This document shows positions 28,770 through 37,393 of a stretch of 39,580 bases of DNA, in pieces. Source of the DNA: JARLFX01 sp036404255. Lineage in GTDB: Bacteria > Acidobacteriota > Terriglobia > Terriglobales > Acidobacteriaceae. Position numbers and translations under genes: made by a program. Every line of letters begins with the position of its first letter. Within the stretch, counting starts at the first letter, position 1. The notes below the pieces were generated by a model, which did not search any database, had not been told where the DNA came from, and saw only the letters and a list, made by a program, of their open reading frames with translations. Location of the stretch: assembly GCA_036404255.1 (NCBI GenBank), contig DASWOP010000217.1, forward strand, positions 1-39,580, given 5' to 3'.

Positions 28770-31565
28770 TTAGAAGTGGAAGCCTATCTCTGCCGTCATG
28801 GAACGCGGGGTGACGTAGTGCGTTCCGCTGAAGGTGGAGAGGAAGTTGTAGAGACCATATTGATTGGCAAGGTTAATGACCGTGAGGCGCGCTGAGAACT
28901 GCTTCTTCTGGCCGTGGAAGAGATTGTTCTGGCCAAGGGTGACATCGAAGAGGTTGCGCGGCTTCACGCGGGGCGGATTGTGATCGTCATTCTCCGTGCC
29001 GGGCGCAGGGATGTTGACCAGCGATGAGGTGAGCTGCGCGGCGGGGCATACCTTGGGAAGCGCCACGGTGGGCGAGGCAACGATGCCTCCGCAGATCAGG
29101 CCAGCCTGAAACTCTTCATCTTTAGTCAGACTGCTGAGGTCGATGGCTGGCTGACCATCCGGTGTTGTGGTGGAATCGGGGCAGTCGTTGCCTGCGCCGA
29201 CGCCGTAGCAGGGTACCTGACCGGCGACGTTACCGGAGTCAAAGCGCCAGTTGAAGCCAATCCACGTTCCCTTTGCCGGGCCGTGCTTGAATGCGTATTG
29301 CAGATGGGTGGTCTGGTTGAACTTTTCGTCGTGGTCGATGCGGAAGGGGCCGGGTACCTGGCCGACGGTGGTGCCCAGGCCGCCGATCTGCGGGGAGAAG
29401 AACCGCGCCGCCACGCTGGACATGGTGACGAAGGCGGTGAAGCCGTGCAGTTCGGTGAGATTAACGCCGATGGCAAAACCGGGGATCTTGGCGCTCTTCC
29501 AGCCGATGGGGAAGGTTACGGGCGTGGCGCCGAGCACGCTGAAATCGTAGCCATCGTGGGTGTACTTCCAAATGTACTCGCCGTTGAAGACCAGGTGCTT
29601 GCCGAACTGTTGCTGGAAGCCAGCGTGGAATTCGTTGCGCTGGCCGGGGTTGAAATTGGAGGGCACGCAGGGAATGATGGCTGCGATGAACTCTGAGTTG
29701 CAGCCGCGGCTGGAGAGCACGAGGTTCTCGTTGAAGGGCGTCTCCATGGTGCGGGCGTAGCTGACGCGCAGGACCGTGCCGGTGGGTTTCACGTTGTAGG
29801 CGATGCCGACGCGAGGCTCCGGCATGCGCGCTACGGAGAGACCGTTATACAGATCGCCGCGCAGGCCGACGCTGAAGAGAAAGTTGCCCTTGGTGATGGC
29901 ATCCTGCACGTAGAGCGAGAGCAGTTTTATGTCTGTGTGGCCAAGGAATGCGTAGAGGGATGAGTTGTTGTAGGTGCAGCCGTTCGCGGTGGAGATGGTG
30001 CGCGTGAGGTCGTAGCAGACCAGAAGGGGGATGAAGGGGTTGGTCGCGTTGGGATTCGACGCGACGTTGGGATCGTAGCCCGCGCCGGTGCATTGCGAGG
30101 TGAGATTGAAGCCGGGGACGGAGTTGCCGCTGGCGTCGATGCAGGGTGAGTTGAGCGTGGGATCGACGATGCCGAGGTAGTCGTTCTCGTTGAGGAAGGT
30201 GTGCTGGTAGGTGACGCCTGCCTTGGCGTTGTGCGCGCCGTGGACGTAGGAATAGTCGGCGCGCAGACCAGCGTTGGTGAGGGTGCGGTACTGGCGCAGC
30301 GTCTCCTGCTGGATGGGACCGTTGTCTGCAAACGGATTGTTGGACGGGTAGTAGTTGTATGCGTCGCGGCGCACCCATGCGCCGAAGTTGACCACGGAGT
30401 TGTTGTTCACGACGCGGGTCACAGTGGGGGCGAGATCGAGGGTGCCGATCTGCGAGCGCTGGTCTGCCTCGCCGACAGAATTGCCGGTGAAGGGGTCCAG
30501 CACGCCGGTGTTCAGGGTGTCGTAGGAATTAGGCGTCTGGAACCAGGAGCGCGAATACTGCGCGTCTATATGCAGCGAGGTGAGCTTGGAGAGCTGGAGA
30601 TCGACGCGGTCGAAGACGTTCTCTTCATTGCCGCGGTCGTGGAAGACGGCAAACTCGGCGGGGTCGAGGAAGCGGCCGGTACGGAGTCCGTCGAGGGCGA
30701 TGAAGTTGCCCCATTTGGCTGCGCCGACGGCGAGAGAGGCTCCGACGGTGGCGGTGCCGAAGGTGCCATAGCTGGCGGTGACGTCTCCGTGAGGCGAGGT
30801 GACGCCCTGGCCGCTGCGCGTGGTGATGACGGCGACCAGCGAGGTCTTTTCGCCGTACTCTGCCGTGGGCGCTCCGGAGATGACTTCGAGCGATTGCACG
30901 GCGTCCGAGGGGATCTGGTTGGAGAAGACCTTGCTCTGCTGGTCGGTGATGGGCTGGCCGTCGAGGTAGAAGGCGTTCTCCGCGTGGTCGCCGAGGCCGT
31001 GGAAGAGACCGTTGGAATCGGCCGAGACGCCGGGCGTGGTGAGCGTGATGATGGAGCTGAGCGACGAGGTCGCGCTCTCCACTGGAAGCTGATCGATCAT
31101 GACGCGATCCAGGTCGGTATGGAAGGACGAGTCCGTCTCTAGCAGGTCGCCGCCTGCTTCTACCGTAACCGTGGTGCTGCTGGTGATGGCAAGCGCCACC
31201 GTGACACGGGCGGGTACGGCGGAGCGCAGAATGAGCGATTGCGAACTATTGTGAAAGCCGGGAGCCGACGCGCTGAGGCGGTATTGATCGAAGGGAATGT
31301 TGGTGAGGGAGAAGCCGCCATCCGCGCCGGTGACCAGAGTGCGGGTGTAGCCGCTGGCGGCGTTGGAGAGGGTGACGCTGGCACCGGTGACGGCAGCGCC
31401 GCTGGGATCGGTGACGTAGCCGGTAACGGTTCCGGCGGTACCGGAGGACTGCGCGGTCTGGGCGGGATCGGAGGTGGCTGGAAGCGCTGTTGCAGCGTGC
31501 AACAGCGTGACGGATAAGACAGTGGCCAGCGCAATGAAGACGGCGCGGCAGTGAAATCTTGACAT
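28770..31565 (-). CDS. TonB-dependent receptor, Oar-like, with carboxypeptidase-regulatory-like domain
   Basis: The 931-aa outer-membrane protein has a signal peptide (about 1-27). A carboxypeptidase-regulatory/CNA-B-like beta domain follows (about 43-130, GTVTGYVTDPSGAAVTGASV), then a plug domain (about 150-260, LSSIITLTTPGV...YLDGQPITDQQ) and a ~650-residue barrel ending in GFHF with a terminal aromatic residue. Such Oar-type receptors are expanded in acidobacteria and take up or bind polymers and chelates; the substrate is not readable here. ATG 31565 has AGGAG 6 nt upstream. A small His/Cys membrane protein is encoded just upstream on the same strand, hinting at a metal-linked role. Confidence 0.93.
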   Translation of the reverse strand: MSRFHCRAVFIALATVLSVTLLHAATALPATSDPAQTAQSSGTAGTVTGYVTDPSGAAVTGASVTLSNAASGYTRTLVTGADGGFSLTNIPFDQYRLSASAPGFHNSSQSLILRSAVPARVTVALAITSSTTVTVEAGGDLLETDSSFHTDLDRVMIDQLPVESATSSLSSIITLTTPGVSADSNGLFHGLGDHAENAFYLDGQPITDQQSKVFSNQIPSDAVQSLEVISGAPTAEYGEKTSLVAVITTRSGQGVTSPHGDVTASYGTFGTATVGASLAVGAAKWGNFIALDGLRTGRFLDPAEFAVFHDRGNEENVFDRVDLQLSKLTSLHIDAQYSRSWFQTPNSYDTLNTGVLDPFTGNSVGEADQRSQIGTLDLAPTVTRVVNNNSVVNFGAWVRRDAYNYYPSNNPFADNGPIQQETLRQYRTLTNAGLRADYSYVHGAHNAKAGVTYQHTFLNENDYLGIVDPTLNSPCIDASGNSVPGFNLTSQCTGAGYDPNVASNPNATNPFIPLLVCYDLTRTISTANGCTYNNSSLYAFLGHTDIKLLSLYVQDAITKGNFLFSVGLRGDLYNGLSVARMPEPRVGIAYNVKPTGTVLRVSYARTMETPFNENLVLSSRGCNSEFIAAIIPCVPSNFNPGQRNEFHAGFQQQFGKHLVFNGEYIWKYTHDGYDFSVLGATPVTFPIGWKSAKIPGFAIGVNLTELHGFTAFVTMSSVAARFFSPQIGGLGTTVGQVPGPFRIDHDEKFNQTTHLQYAFKHGPAKGTWIGFNWRFDSGNVAGQVPCYGVGAGNDCPDSTTTPDGQPAIDLSSLTKDEEFQAGLICGGIVASPTVALPKVCPAAQLTSSLVNIPAPGTENDDHNPPRVKPRNLFDVTLGQNNLFHGQKKQFSARLTVINLANQYGLYNFLSTFSGTHYVTPRSMTAEIGFHF

Positions 31566-31636
31566 CGGATTCTCCTGAAAGTGGTGCCTGAACTGTGGAC
31601 AGTTGATTGCGATGAGAGCAATCTTTCGCGGCGGAT

Positions 31637-31963
31637 TTAAACAGCAGCGAAACGGGCAGCAGGAGGAGGACGGGTGAAGAGAGAGAAGATCGTAGGCTGG
31701 AGACGCCGGCGCATCTGCGCGGTGCGTGCAACGGCTGTAGTGGCGGCGAAGAAGACGAGCAGCGCGGCGATGGGCGCGGCCTGGATCACCACATGGGCGG
31801 TGGCGCAGAGGGCGCAGCCCGGATGCGAACCGCCGGGATGCAAACCGCCGGCATGGCTGTGAGTCAGTTCAACCGTGGCCGAGGCCACCACCAACACGAC
31901 GCAGAGCAGCGCAAGGAGAATTCTCCAGTGCTTGCGGGCGGGCGCATGGGGGTGGTGGAACAT
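31637..31963 (-). CDS. Small His/Cys-rich membrane protein
   Basis: The protein of about 108 aa has two transmembrane helices (about 13-30 and 58-75). Between them is a potential metal-binding loop ELTHSHAGGLHPGGSHPGC followed by ALCATAH, with two Cys and several His. The layout resembles DUF2946-type proteins next to TonB receptors in copper-responsive loci, but similarity is too loose to name it. I prefer ATG 31963 (AGGGAAG upstream) to ATG 31978, which has no SD. It lies 71 nt upstream of the receptor gene, in the same orientation, so the two probably form an operon. Confidence 0.65.
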   Translation of the reverse strand: MFHHPHAPARKHWRILLALLCVVLVVASATVELTHSHAGGLHPGGSHPGCALCATAHVVIQAAPIAALLVFFAATTAVARTAQMRRRLQPTIFSLFTRPPPAARFAAV

Positions 31964-32068
31964 CACTTCCCTAATCATAACCGATTCTCAGTAGCGGAGA
32001 CACTTTCTAAAGAAAGTCTGAGACTATATTTCTGTTTTGGATCGATTCATTTCACGAATAACGCCCTT

Positions 32069-33388
32069 ATGCCGCATAAAGAGCCGACAGAGCCTGCCTT
32101 TAGGAATAAAATATTTGCAGTGATTACCCAAGAAAAGAGCTTTACCTTCATAGAGTCGCTTGACCGGTTAGCGCAAGTTGCAGTGCGGGTCGGGTTGGGA
32201 ATTGAACCGGGACAGACACCGCCGCAGGAACTGATGGTCTCCGCACCAGTGGAAGCGCTGGAGCTGGTACGCCGGATTACTGAGCATGCTTACAAAGCGG
32301 GCGTGACCCTTGTATCGCCATTCTTTTATGACGATCAGTGCGTTCTGGCGCGCTACAAGTTTGGGCGCGATGAGAGCTTCGACACCACCGCGGTGTGGTT
32401 CGCGGATGCCCTGCATGCTGCGTTCAAAGGCGGCGCGGCGCGGCTCGCGATCTCCGGCGGAAATCCGGCACTGCTTGCCGGGCAGGATCCCGCGAAGATT
32501 GCCCGCGCGAGCAAGGTTTCTTCGCAGGCCTCCAAGCCGGCGATGGAGATGATTACGCGCCACGACATCAACTGGGGCATCGTAGCCAGCGCAACGCCGG
32601 AGTGGGCCGCACTGGTCTTCCCGGATGATTCCCCCGAAGACGCCATCAAAAAATTGTGGGATGCAATCTTTGCTGCATCGCGCGTGCACGCGGATGATCC
32701 CGTTGCGGAGTGGAAGCGGCATTCGCAGCAGCTCAAGCTGCGCTCGAAGATGCTGAACGGCAAGAGCTATGCTGCCTTGCGCTACACCGGCCCCGGAACC
32801 GATCTGGAGATCGGGCTGGCGGACGATCACAAGTGGCTCGGCGGCGGCGGCAAGGCAAATAACGGCATTAGCTGCATGCCGAATATTCCGACGGAAGAAG
32901 TTTTCACCACGCCTCACAAAGAGCGCGTGAACGGAACCGCACACAGCACGAAGCCTCTTTCGCACCAGGGCACACTGATCAAGGACATCCAGGTACGCTT
33001 TGAAAACGGGGCCATTGTGGATGTAAAGGCAAGCGAGGGACAAGAGGCGTTCCAGCGGCTGATCGCGACGGACGAAGGCGCGCGGCGGCTGGGTGAGGTG
33101 GCACTCGTGCCGCATTCATCGCCGATCTCGGCGAGCGGTCTGCTCTTCTTCAACACGCTCTTCGATGAAAACGCAGCGAGCCACATTGCGCTGGGCCAGG
33201 CTTACAGTTCGTGCGTAGTGGGCGGCGATGCGATGACACCGGAACAACTCGCGACAAAGGGTGCAAACGCAAGCCTGATCCACGTGGACTGGATGATCGG
33301 TTCCGGCGAAGTGGATGTGGATGGCGTGACCAAAGACGGCGCCGTAGAGCCTCTGATGCGCAAGGGCGAATGGGTGACTGCTGTATAG
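32069..33388 (+). CDS. M29-family metalloaminopeptidase (aminopeptidase T/AmpS-like)
   Basis: The protein of about 439 aa is a cytoplasmic two-metal exopeptidase of the thermophilic-aminopeptidase family. C-terminal metal-site segments are conserved: GEVALVPHSSPIS (Glu, His), FDENAASHIALGQAY (His) and HVDWMIGS (His, Asp), along with TTPHKERVNGTAHSTKPLSHQG. Family members are about 400-420 aa and begin near IESLDRLAQVAVRVGLGIEPGQ. The start is uncertain: ATG 32069 has no SD, and GTG 32120 has only a distant TAGGAA; the frame is open to 31793 across the promoter region, which I do not accept. It is divergent from the His/Cys membrane protein gene and monocistronic. Confidence 0.9.
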   Translation: MPHKEPTEPAFRNKIFAVITQEKSFTFIESLDRLAQVAVRVGLGIEPGQTPPQELMVSAPVEALELVRRITEHAYKAGVTLVSPFFYDDQCVLARYKFGRDESFDTTAVWFADALHAAFKGGAARLAISGGNPALLAGQDPAKIARASKVSSQASKPAMEMITRHDINWGIVASATPEWAALVFPDDSPEDAIKKLWDAIFAASRVHADDPVAEWKRHSQQLKLRSKMLNGKSYAALRYTGPGTDLEIGLADDHKWLGGGGKANNGISCMPNIPTEEVFTTPHKERVNGTAHSTKPLSHQGTLIKDIQVRFENGAIVDVKASEGQEAFQRLIATDEGARRLGEVALVPHSSPISASGLLFFNTLFDENAASHIALGQAYSSCVVGGDAMTPEQLATKGANASLIHVDWMIGSGEVDVDGVTKDGAVEPLMRKGEWVTAV

Positions 33389-33401
33389 GTAGCACTCCAG
33401 G

Positions 33402-33538
33402 CTTAACCGTGATGACGGGATAAAGCAGAACAACTGCGATAAAGACAAACCACGGATTACACGGATGAACGCGGATAAGTACCTTTAATAATGGTTTTAT
33501 CCATGATGGTCCGTGTAATCCGTGGTTTGTTTCCAGAG
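33402..33538. repeat. Dispersed hairpin repeat, copy 2
   Basis: This ~137-nt element matches 28598-28733 over most of its length. Its outer arms 33445-33465 and 33510-33530 are perfect 21-nt inverted repeats (starting ACAAACCACGG), with an inner GGATAA/TTATCC pairing. Intergenic, between the convergent M29 and NDH-2 genes, so it can also serve as a terminator-like structure. Confidence 0.82.
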
Positions 33539-33612
33539 CATTTTTACTGTTGATGTGATGATCCCTGGCGGCACTTGAAAAGCAGATTCCGCGCGCTGCT
33601 GAGAAAACGATA

Positions 33613-34950
33613 CTATGCAGCGGGCTTTGCGGGTGGGAGTTCATCGTCCGCGGGGACTTCCACGCCGTGCTGCTCCTTCCAGCCGGTCAACTCCTGCGAG
33701 CCGGTGATGAGGCGGACGCCATCTTTGAAGCTGAGGTAGGTCCACGCCCATTCGCGGAAGACGCTGAGGCGGTTGCGGAAGCCAATCAGAAAAAAGATGT
33801 GCACCAGAAGCCAGATGAGCCACGCGGAGAAGCCGCTGAGGTGCGCCTTGAACGGCCAGGTGACGCGAGCAACGGCGGCTTTGCGGCCAATGGTGGCGAG
33901 GTCGCCTTTGTCGAAGTAGTGGAAGTTTGTGCGCGGCTTGCCGGCTATATCAGCGAGGATGAGGCGAGCGGCGTGATCGCCCATCTGCATGGCGGGCTGG
34001 GCTACGCCGGGAATCTGGTGGCCGTTCTCTTCGACGTGGGCGAGGTCTCCGCAGATGAATATCTCGGGATGGTTGGGAGGGTTCAGGTGCAGATCCACCA
34101 GCACGCAGCCGCGGCGGTCGGTCTCAAAGCCGAGCATCTTGCCCAGCGGCGAAGCCTGCACGCCAGCAGCCCACAACGTGACGGAGGCGGAGATCTTCTC
34201 CGTGCCAACGTAGACGGCTCCGGGTTCGATTGCGGTGACATGGGCTCCGGTGCGGACCTCTACGCCGAGGGCGTGCAGTTGCTCCACTGCCTTCTGACGC
34301 AGGTCTTCGGGATACGCGGCGAGGACGCTGGGGGAGCCTTCGAGGATGAGGACTCGGGCGCGCGAGGGGTCGATGTGGTGAAAATCGTGCGCCATGTAGA
34401 GCTTCGCGATGTCGGAGATAGCACCGGCGAGTTCCACGCCGGTGGGGCCGCCGCCAATGATGACAAACGCAAGGTCGGGATTCACGCCCGTCTCCACCAT
34501 CTGCCGCTCGGCCAGTTCGAAGGCGAGCAGGACGCGGCGGCGAATCTCAGTGGCGTCTTCGAGGGTCTTCAGGCCGGGAGCGAGCGTGGCCCATTCGTCG
34601 TGGCCGAAGTAGGAGTGGGTCGAGCCGGTGGCGACGATCAGGTAGTCGTAGACCATCTGCACGCCAGAGCGGAGATTGATGCGGCGCTCGGCGGGGTCGA
34701 AGCCGGTGACCTCGTCCATGAGCACTTCGATATTGGGGTAGGCGCGCATCATGGCGCGGATAGGCTGGGCGATATCTGCCGGAGAGAGCACGGCCAGCGC
34801 CACCTGGTAGAGCAGCGGCTGGAAGGTATGGTGGTTGCGGCGGTCGATGATGGTGACATCGACGGCTTCATCCTTCAGGCCAAGAGCGGCATGGATACCG
34901 GCAAAGCCTCCGCCGATGATGACGACACGTTTGCGCTCGGTTGCGGGCAT
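33613..34950 (-). CDS. ndh: Type II NADH dehydrogenase (NDH-2)
   Basis: The 445-aa peripheral membrane flavoprotein passes electrons from NADH to quinone without pumping protons. It has the FAD dinucleotide fold near the N-terminus (VVIIGGGFAGIHAALGL, about 10-26), the family stretch NHHTFQPLLYQVA, the NADH-binding fold (FVIIGGGPTGVELAGAI, about 165-181) and ICGDLAHV near the C-terminal FAD site. A hydrophobic segment FSAWLIWLLVHIFFLIGF near the end anchors it in the membrane. ATG 34950 has GAGGAAA upstream; the open frame continues to 35355 but overlaps other genes. A 66-aa gene precedes it by 77 nt. NDH-2 suits the bd oxidase encoded in this window, both being non-pumping. Confidence 0.94.
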   Translation of the reverse strand: MPATERKRVVIIGGGFAGIHAALGLKDEAVDVTIIDRRNHHTFQPLLYQVALAVLSPADIAQPIRAMMRAYPNIEVLMDEVTGFDPAERRINLRSGVQMVYDYLIVATGSTHSYFGHDEWATLAPGLKTLEDATEIRRRVLLAFELAERQMVETGVNPDLAFVIIGGGPTGVELAGAISDIAKLYMAHDFHHIDPSRARVLILEGSPSVLAAYPEDLRQKAVEQLHALGVEVRTGAHVTAIEPGAVYVGTEKISASVTLWAAGVQASPLGKMLGFETDRRGCVLVDLHLNPPNHPEIFICGDLAHVEENGHQIPGVAQPAMQMGDHAARLILADIAGKPRTNFHYFDKGDLATIGRKAAVARVTWPFKAHLSGFSAWLIWLLVHIFFLIGFRNRLSVFREWAWTYLSFKDGVRLITGSQELTGWKEQHGVEVPADDELPPAKPAA

Positions 34951-35027
34951 GCGTTCGTTTCCTCTGTATGTAGTTCCATCTATTGGATGCAGGCCGTAGC
35001 CGGGAGGATTTGCCGGGGCCGGGGTGC

Positions 35028-35228
35028 TCAGATTTCGGGGTAGAAGTCGAAGAAGGCGTCGATGCTGAGGCGGAGCTGGGCTTCGATCTGCTCGCGGCTG
35101 CCCTCCAGCACGTGCATGGTGACGTGTGCCTGTTTGCCGTTCTTCAGCTCGATCGGAGCCTCGCTCACCTGTGCAACTTCGTCCGCGGGGAGTAAACGCA
35201 TGCCATAAACCAGGGTCAGATTTGCCAT
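35028..35228 (-). CDS. Small conserved-looking protein (66 aa)
   Basis: The acidic 66-aa soluble protein (MANLTLVYGMRLLPADEVAQ...EAQLRLSIDAFFDFYPEI) has a regular beta-beta-alpha pattern and no signal or membrane segment. I recognise no family. It lies 77 nt upstream of ndh on the same strand and is divergent from trxB, so it likely shares the ndh promoter. Only a weak SD (GGTAGA) precedes the ATG. Codon use resembles the neighbours, which supports a real gene. Confidence 0.6.
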   Translation of the reverse strand: MANLTLVYGMRLLPADEVAQVSEAPIELKNGKQAHVTMHVLEGSREQIEAQLRLSIDAFFDFYPEI

Positions 35229-35332
35229 GGTTTGATTCTACCCTTGCGTCCTTTTTGCCGATTTTGACTCCAATACTCACAGCCCTGCGTTGCGGCGACA
35301 AGCCCCACGAGCCGTTACAATGGAGAACGACC

Positions 35333-36301
35333 ATGTTAGAGACCACTACCCCCACTCAACCTACCCACGACGTTGTCATCCTGGGCACTGGATGCGCTGG
35401 CCTGACCGCCGCCATCTACACTGCCCGCGCCAACCTGAAGCCCCTGGTGCTTGAGGGCCATGAGCCCGGCGGGCAGCTTTCTATCACCACGCTGGTGGAG
35501 AACTTTCCCGGCTGGCCAGAGGGCGTGCAGGGGCCGCAACTGATTGAGAACATGAAGCAGCAGGCGACGCGCTTTGGAGCGGAACTGCGCATGGGGCATC
35601 TGCATGCCGCGAACCTGAGTTCGCACCCGATTGAACTGCATGTGGACAACAGCATCATCTACACCCGCACGCTAATTATCGCGAGCGGCGCCAGCGCGCG
35701 CTGGCTCGGCCTGCCTTCAGAACAAGCGCTGATCGGCCACGGCGTCTCGAGCTGCGCGACCTGCGATGGATTCTTCTTCTCTGGCAAGGAGATTGCCGTG
35801 ATCGGCGGTGGCGACTCGGCCATGGAAGAGGCACTCTTCCTGACGCGCTTTGCGTCCAAGGTCACGCTGATCAATCGCAGCGAAAACTTCCGCGCCTCCA
35901 GGATCATGCTGGACCGCGCCGTTGCGCACCCGAACATCCAGTTCATCACCAACACCACGGTGGAAGAGGTGCTGGGCGTGGACGAGAAGGACGTGAAGGG
36001 CCTGCGGCTGAAGAATCGCAAGAGCGGCGAGGAGAGCATTCTGCCGCTATCCGGCGTCTTCCTCGGCATTGGACACGAGCCCAATGCGACCATGTTCAAG
36101 GGCCAGCTTGACCTGGATGCGGACGGTTACATCAAAACGCAGCACAATGTCTTCACCACGCTGGATGGCAAGGTATTGCCGTCAGTCTTCGCGTGCGGCG
36201 ATGTGCAGGACCGGCGGTACCGGCAGGCGATTACGGCTGCAGGAACCGGCTGCATGGCAGCGCTTGAGGTGGAGAAGTATCTTGAGGAGCACGGGCACTG
36301 A
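35333..36301 (+). CDS. trxB: Thioredoxin reductase (NADPH)
   Basis: The 322-aa cytoplasmic flavoenzyme reduces thioredoxin with NADPH. The redox-active pair is Cys141 and Cys144 in SSCATCDG. The FAD loop reads VVILGTGCAGLTAAIYTARA, with Cys where most bacterial enzymes have Pro. The NADPH fold is IAVIGGGDSAMEEALFL, and ACGDVQDRRYRQAITAAGTGCMAAL is the typical C-terminal FAD segment. ATG 35333 has GGAGA 8 nt upstream; an upstream open stretch to 35126 overlaps the 66-aa gene and is rejected. It is divergent from the small protein/ndh unit. Confidence 0.96.
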   Translation: MLETTTPTQPTHDVVILGTGCAGLTAAIYTARANLKPLVLEGHEPGGQLSITTLVENFPGWPEGVQGPQLIENMKQQATRFGAELRMGHLHAANLSSHPIELHVDNSIIYTRTLIIASGASARWLGLPSEQALIGHGVSSCATCDGFFFSGKEIAVIGGGDSAMEEALFLTRFASKVTLINRSENFRASRIMLDRAVAHPNIQFITNTTVEEVLGVDEKDVKGLRLKNRKSGEESILPLSGVFLGIGHEPNATMFKGQLDLDADGYIKTQHNVFTTLDGKVLPSVFACGDVQDRRYRQAITAAGTGCMAALEVEKYLEEHGH

Positions 36302-36444
36302 GTTCCGGCACAAATTCTTACGAATTAATGGCGAATAACGCCAAAAACCCTGTAGATTGTGAAACTCAGCGGGCGCTGACGGGTCTAATAAACATAGTTC
36401 CATTCATTCGCGTTGCGATCTCCGTTCCATGGTCAGGAAACTAC

Positions 36445-37272
36445 TTGTCTAAACTCAATCTTCTGGTGTGCCTGCTCTGCGCGGCCACTGTCTCTTCACC
36501 CGCCCAGCAGGCCGCTTTACCTGACGCGCCGACTCCGCAAATCCAGATCGCGAGCCTCGCGCCTGCCGATACATGGGCGGGTCAGTCCACCAGCTCGCAG
36601 GATGCGCCAAGAGAAGAAAAAGAGGGCACGATCAAGCGCCCTCGTTGCACGCCAGAGTTGCCCTGTGCCGCCGGCGAGCAGCCCAAACGCATCCTCGGCA
36701 TCATGCCGAACTACCGCAGTGTTTCGGCCGGTTCGCATCCGCCGCCGCCGACCCTTAAGCAGAACTTCAAGGTGGCGACGCACCAGGCCTTCGATTACTC
36801 CTCTTTCTTCTTTCTCGCGATCACCTCCGGCATCGCCGAAGCACAGGACGCGCATCCCTCGCTCGACAGCTACCACGGCGGCGATGCGATCTTCTACGCC
36901 TATGCGTGGCGCGGCTTTCTGGATAAAACTGACGGAAACTACCTGGCAGCGTTCGTTCTGCCCACGATTCTGCACGAAGATACACGCTACTACGCGGTGG
37001 GTTCGGGCTCGAAGTGGAAGCGGCTGGGCTACTCAGCGTCCCGCGTCGCCATCGCACGCACCTACGGCGGACGGACAACGCCAAACCTCGCTGGTATAGG
37101 TGGGAAGGTAGCTGCGCAGGCGATCTCGCCTTACTACTATCCGCCGGGGTCGTCGCCCTTTGGCGTGCTGGCGACCAAGTTCGGCTACGCATGCGCGCGC
37201 GATATCGGCTTCACCGTCTTTCGCGAGTTCTATCCAGACATCGCGATCCACGTACTGCACCGCCATCCGTAG
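36445..37272 (+). CDS. Secreted acidobacterial protein with LPDAP motif
   Basis: The 275-aa protein begins at a TTG (36445) with AGGA upstream; this start gives a clean signal peptide (LSKLNLLVCLLCAATVSSPAQQ). An ATG further upstream at 36328 would bury the signal. After the signal comes ALPDAP, a motif seen after many acidobacterial signal peptides, then a Pro/Ser-rich linker. A globular region follows from about residue 105 (FKVATHQAFDYSSFFFLAITSGIAEAQ...LPTILHEDTRYY) with several possible amphipathic or membrane segments. A single HEDTRYY stretch is not enough to call a peptidase. The function is unknown. Confidence 0.75.
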   Translation: MSKLNLLVCLLCAATVSSPAQQAALPDAPTPQIQIASLAPADTWAGQSTSSQDAPREEKEGTIKRPRCTPELPCAAGEQPKRILGIMPNYRSVSAGSHPPPPTLKQNFKVATHQAFDYSSFFFLAITSGIAEAQDAHPSLDSYHGGDAIFYAYAWRGFLDKTDGNYLAAFVLPTILHEDTRYYAVGSGSKWKRLGYSASRVAIARTYGGRTTPNLAGIGGKVAAQAISPYYYPPGSSPFGVLATKFGYACARDIGFTVFREFYPDIAIHVLHRHP

Positions 37273-37393
37273 ATTCGGGCTGCATATCCGCAGTAGGGGC
37301 TGGCCTGTGATCGCCTGCTCGATTCTGATTGGCGATACGGGGACTCCGCAGGCTGAGTGTGCCGTATGCTAAGGCTGACAGCTTAGGAGACAG

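Noticed and set aside
31793..32068. N-terminal extension of the M29 aminopeptidase frame
   Set aside because: It overlaps the oppositely oriented His/Cys membrane protein gene and the divergent promoter region, and family proteins do not have it.
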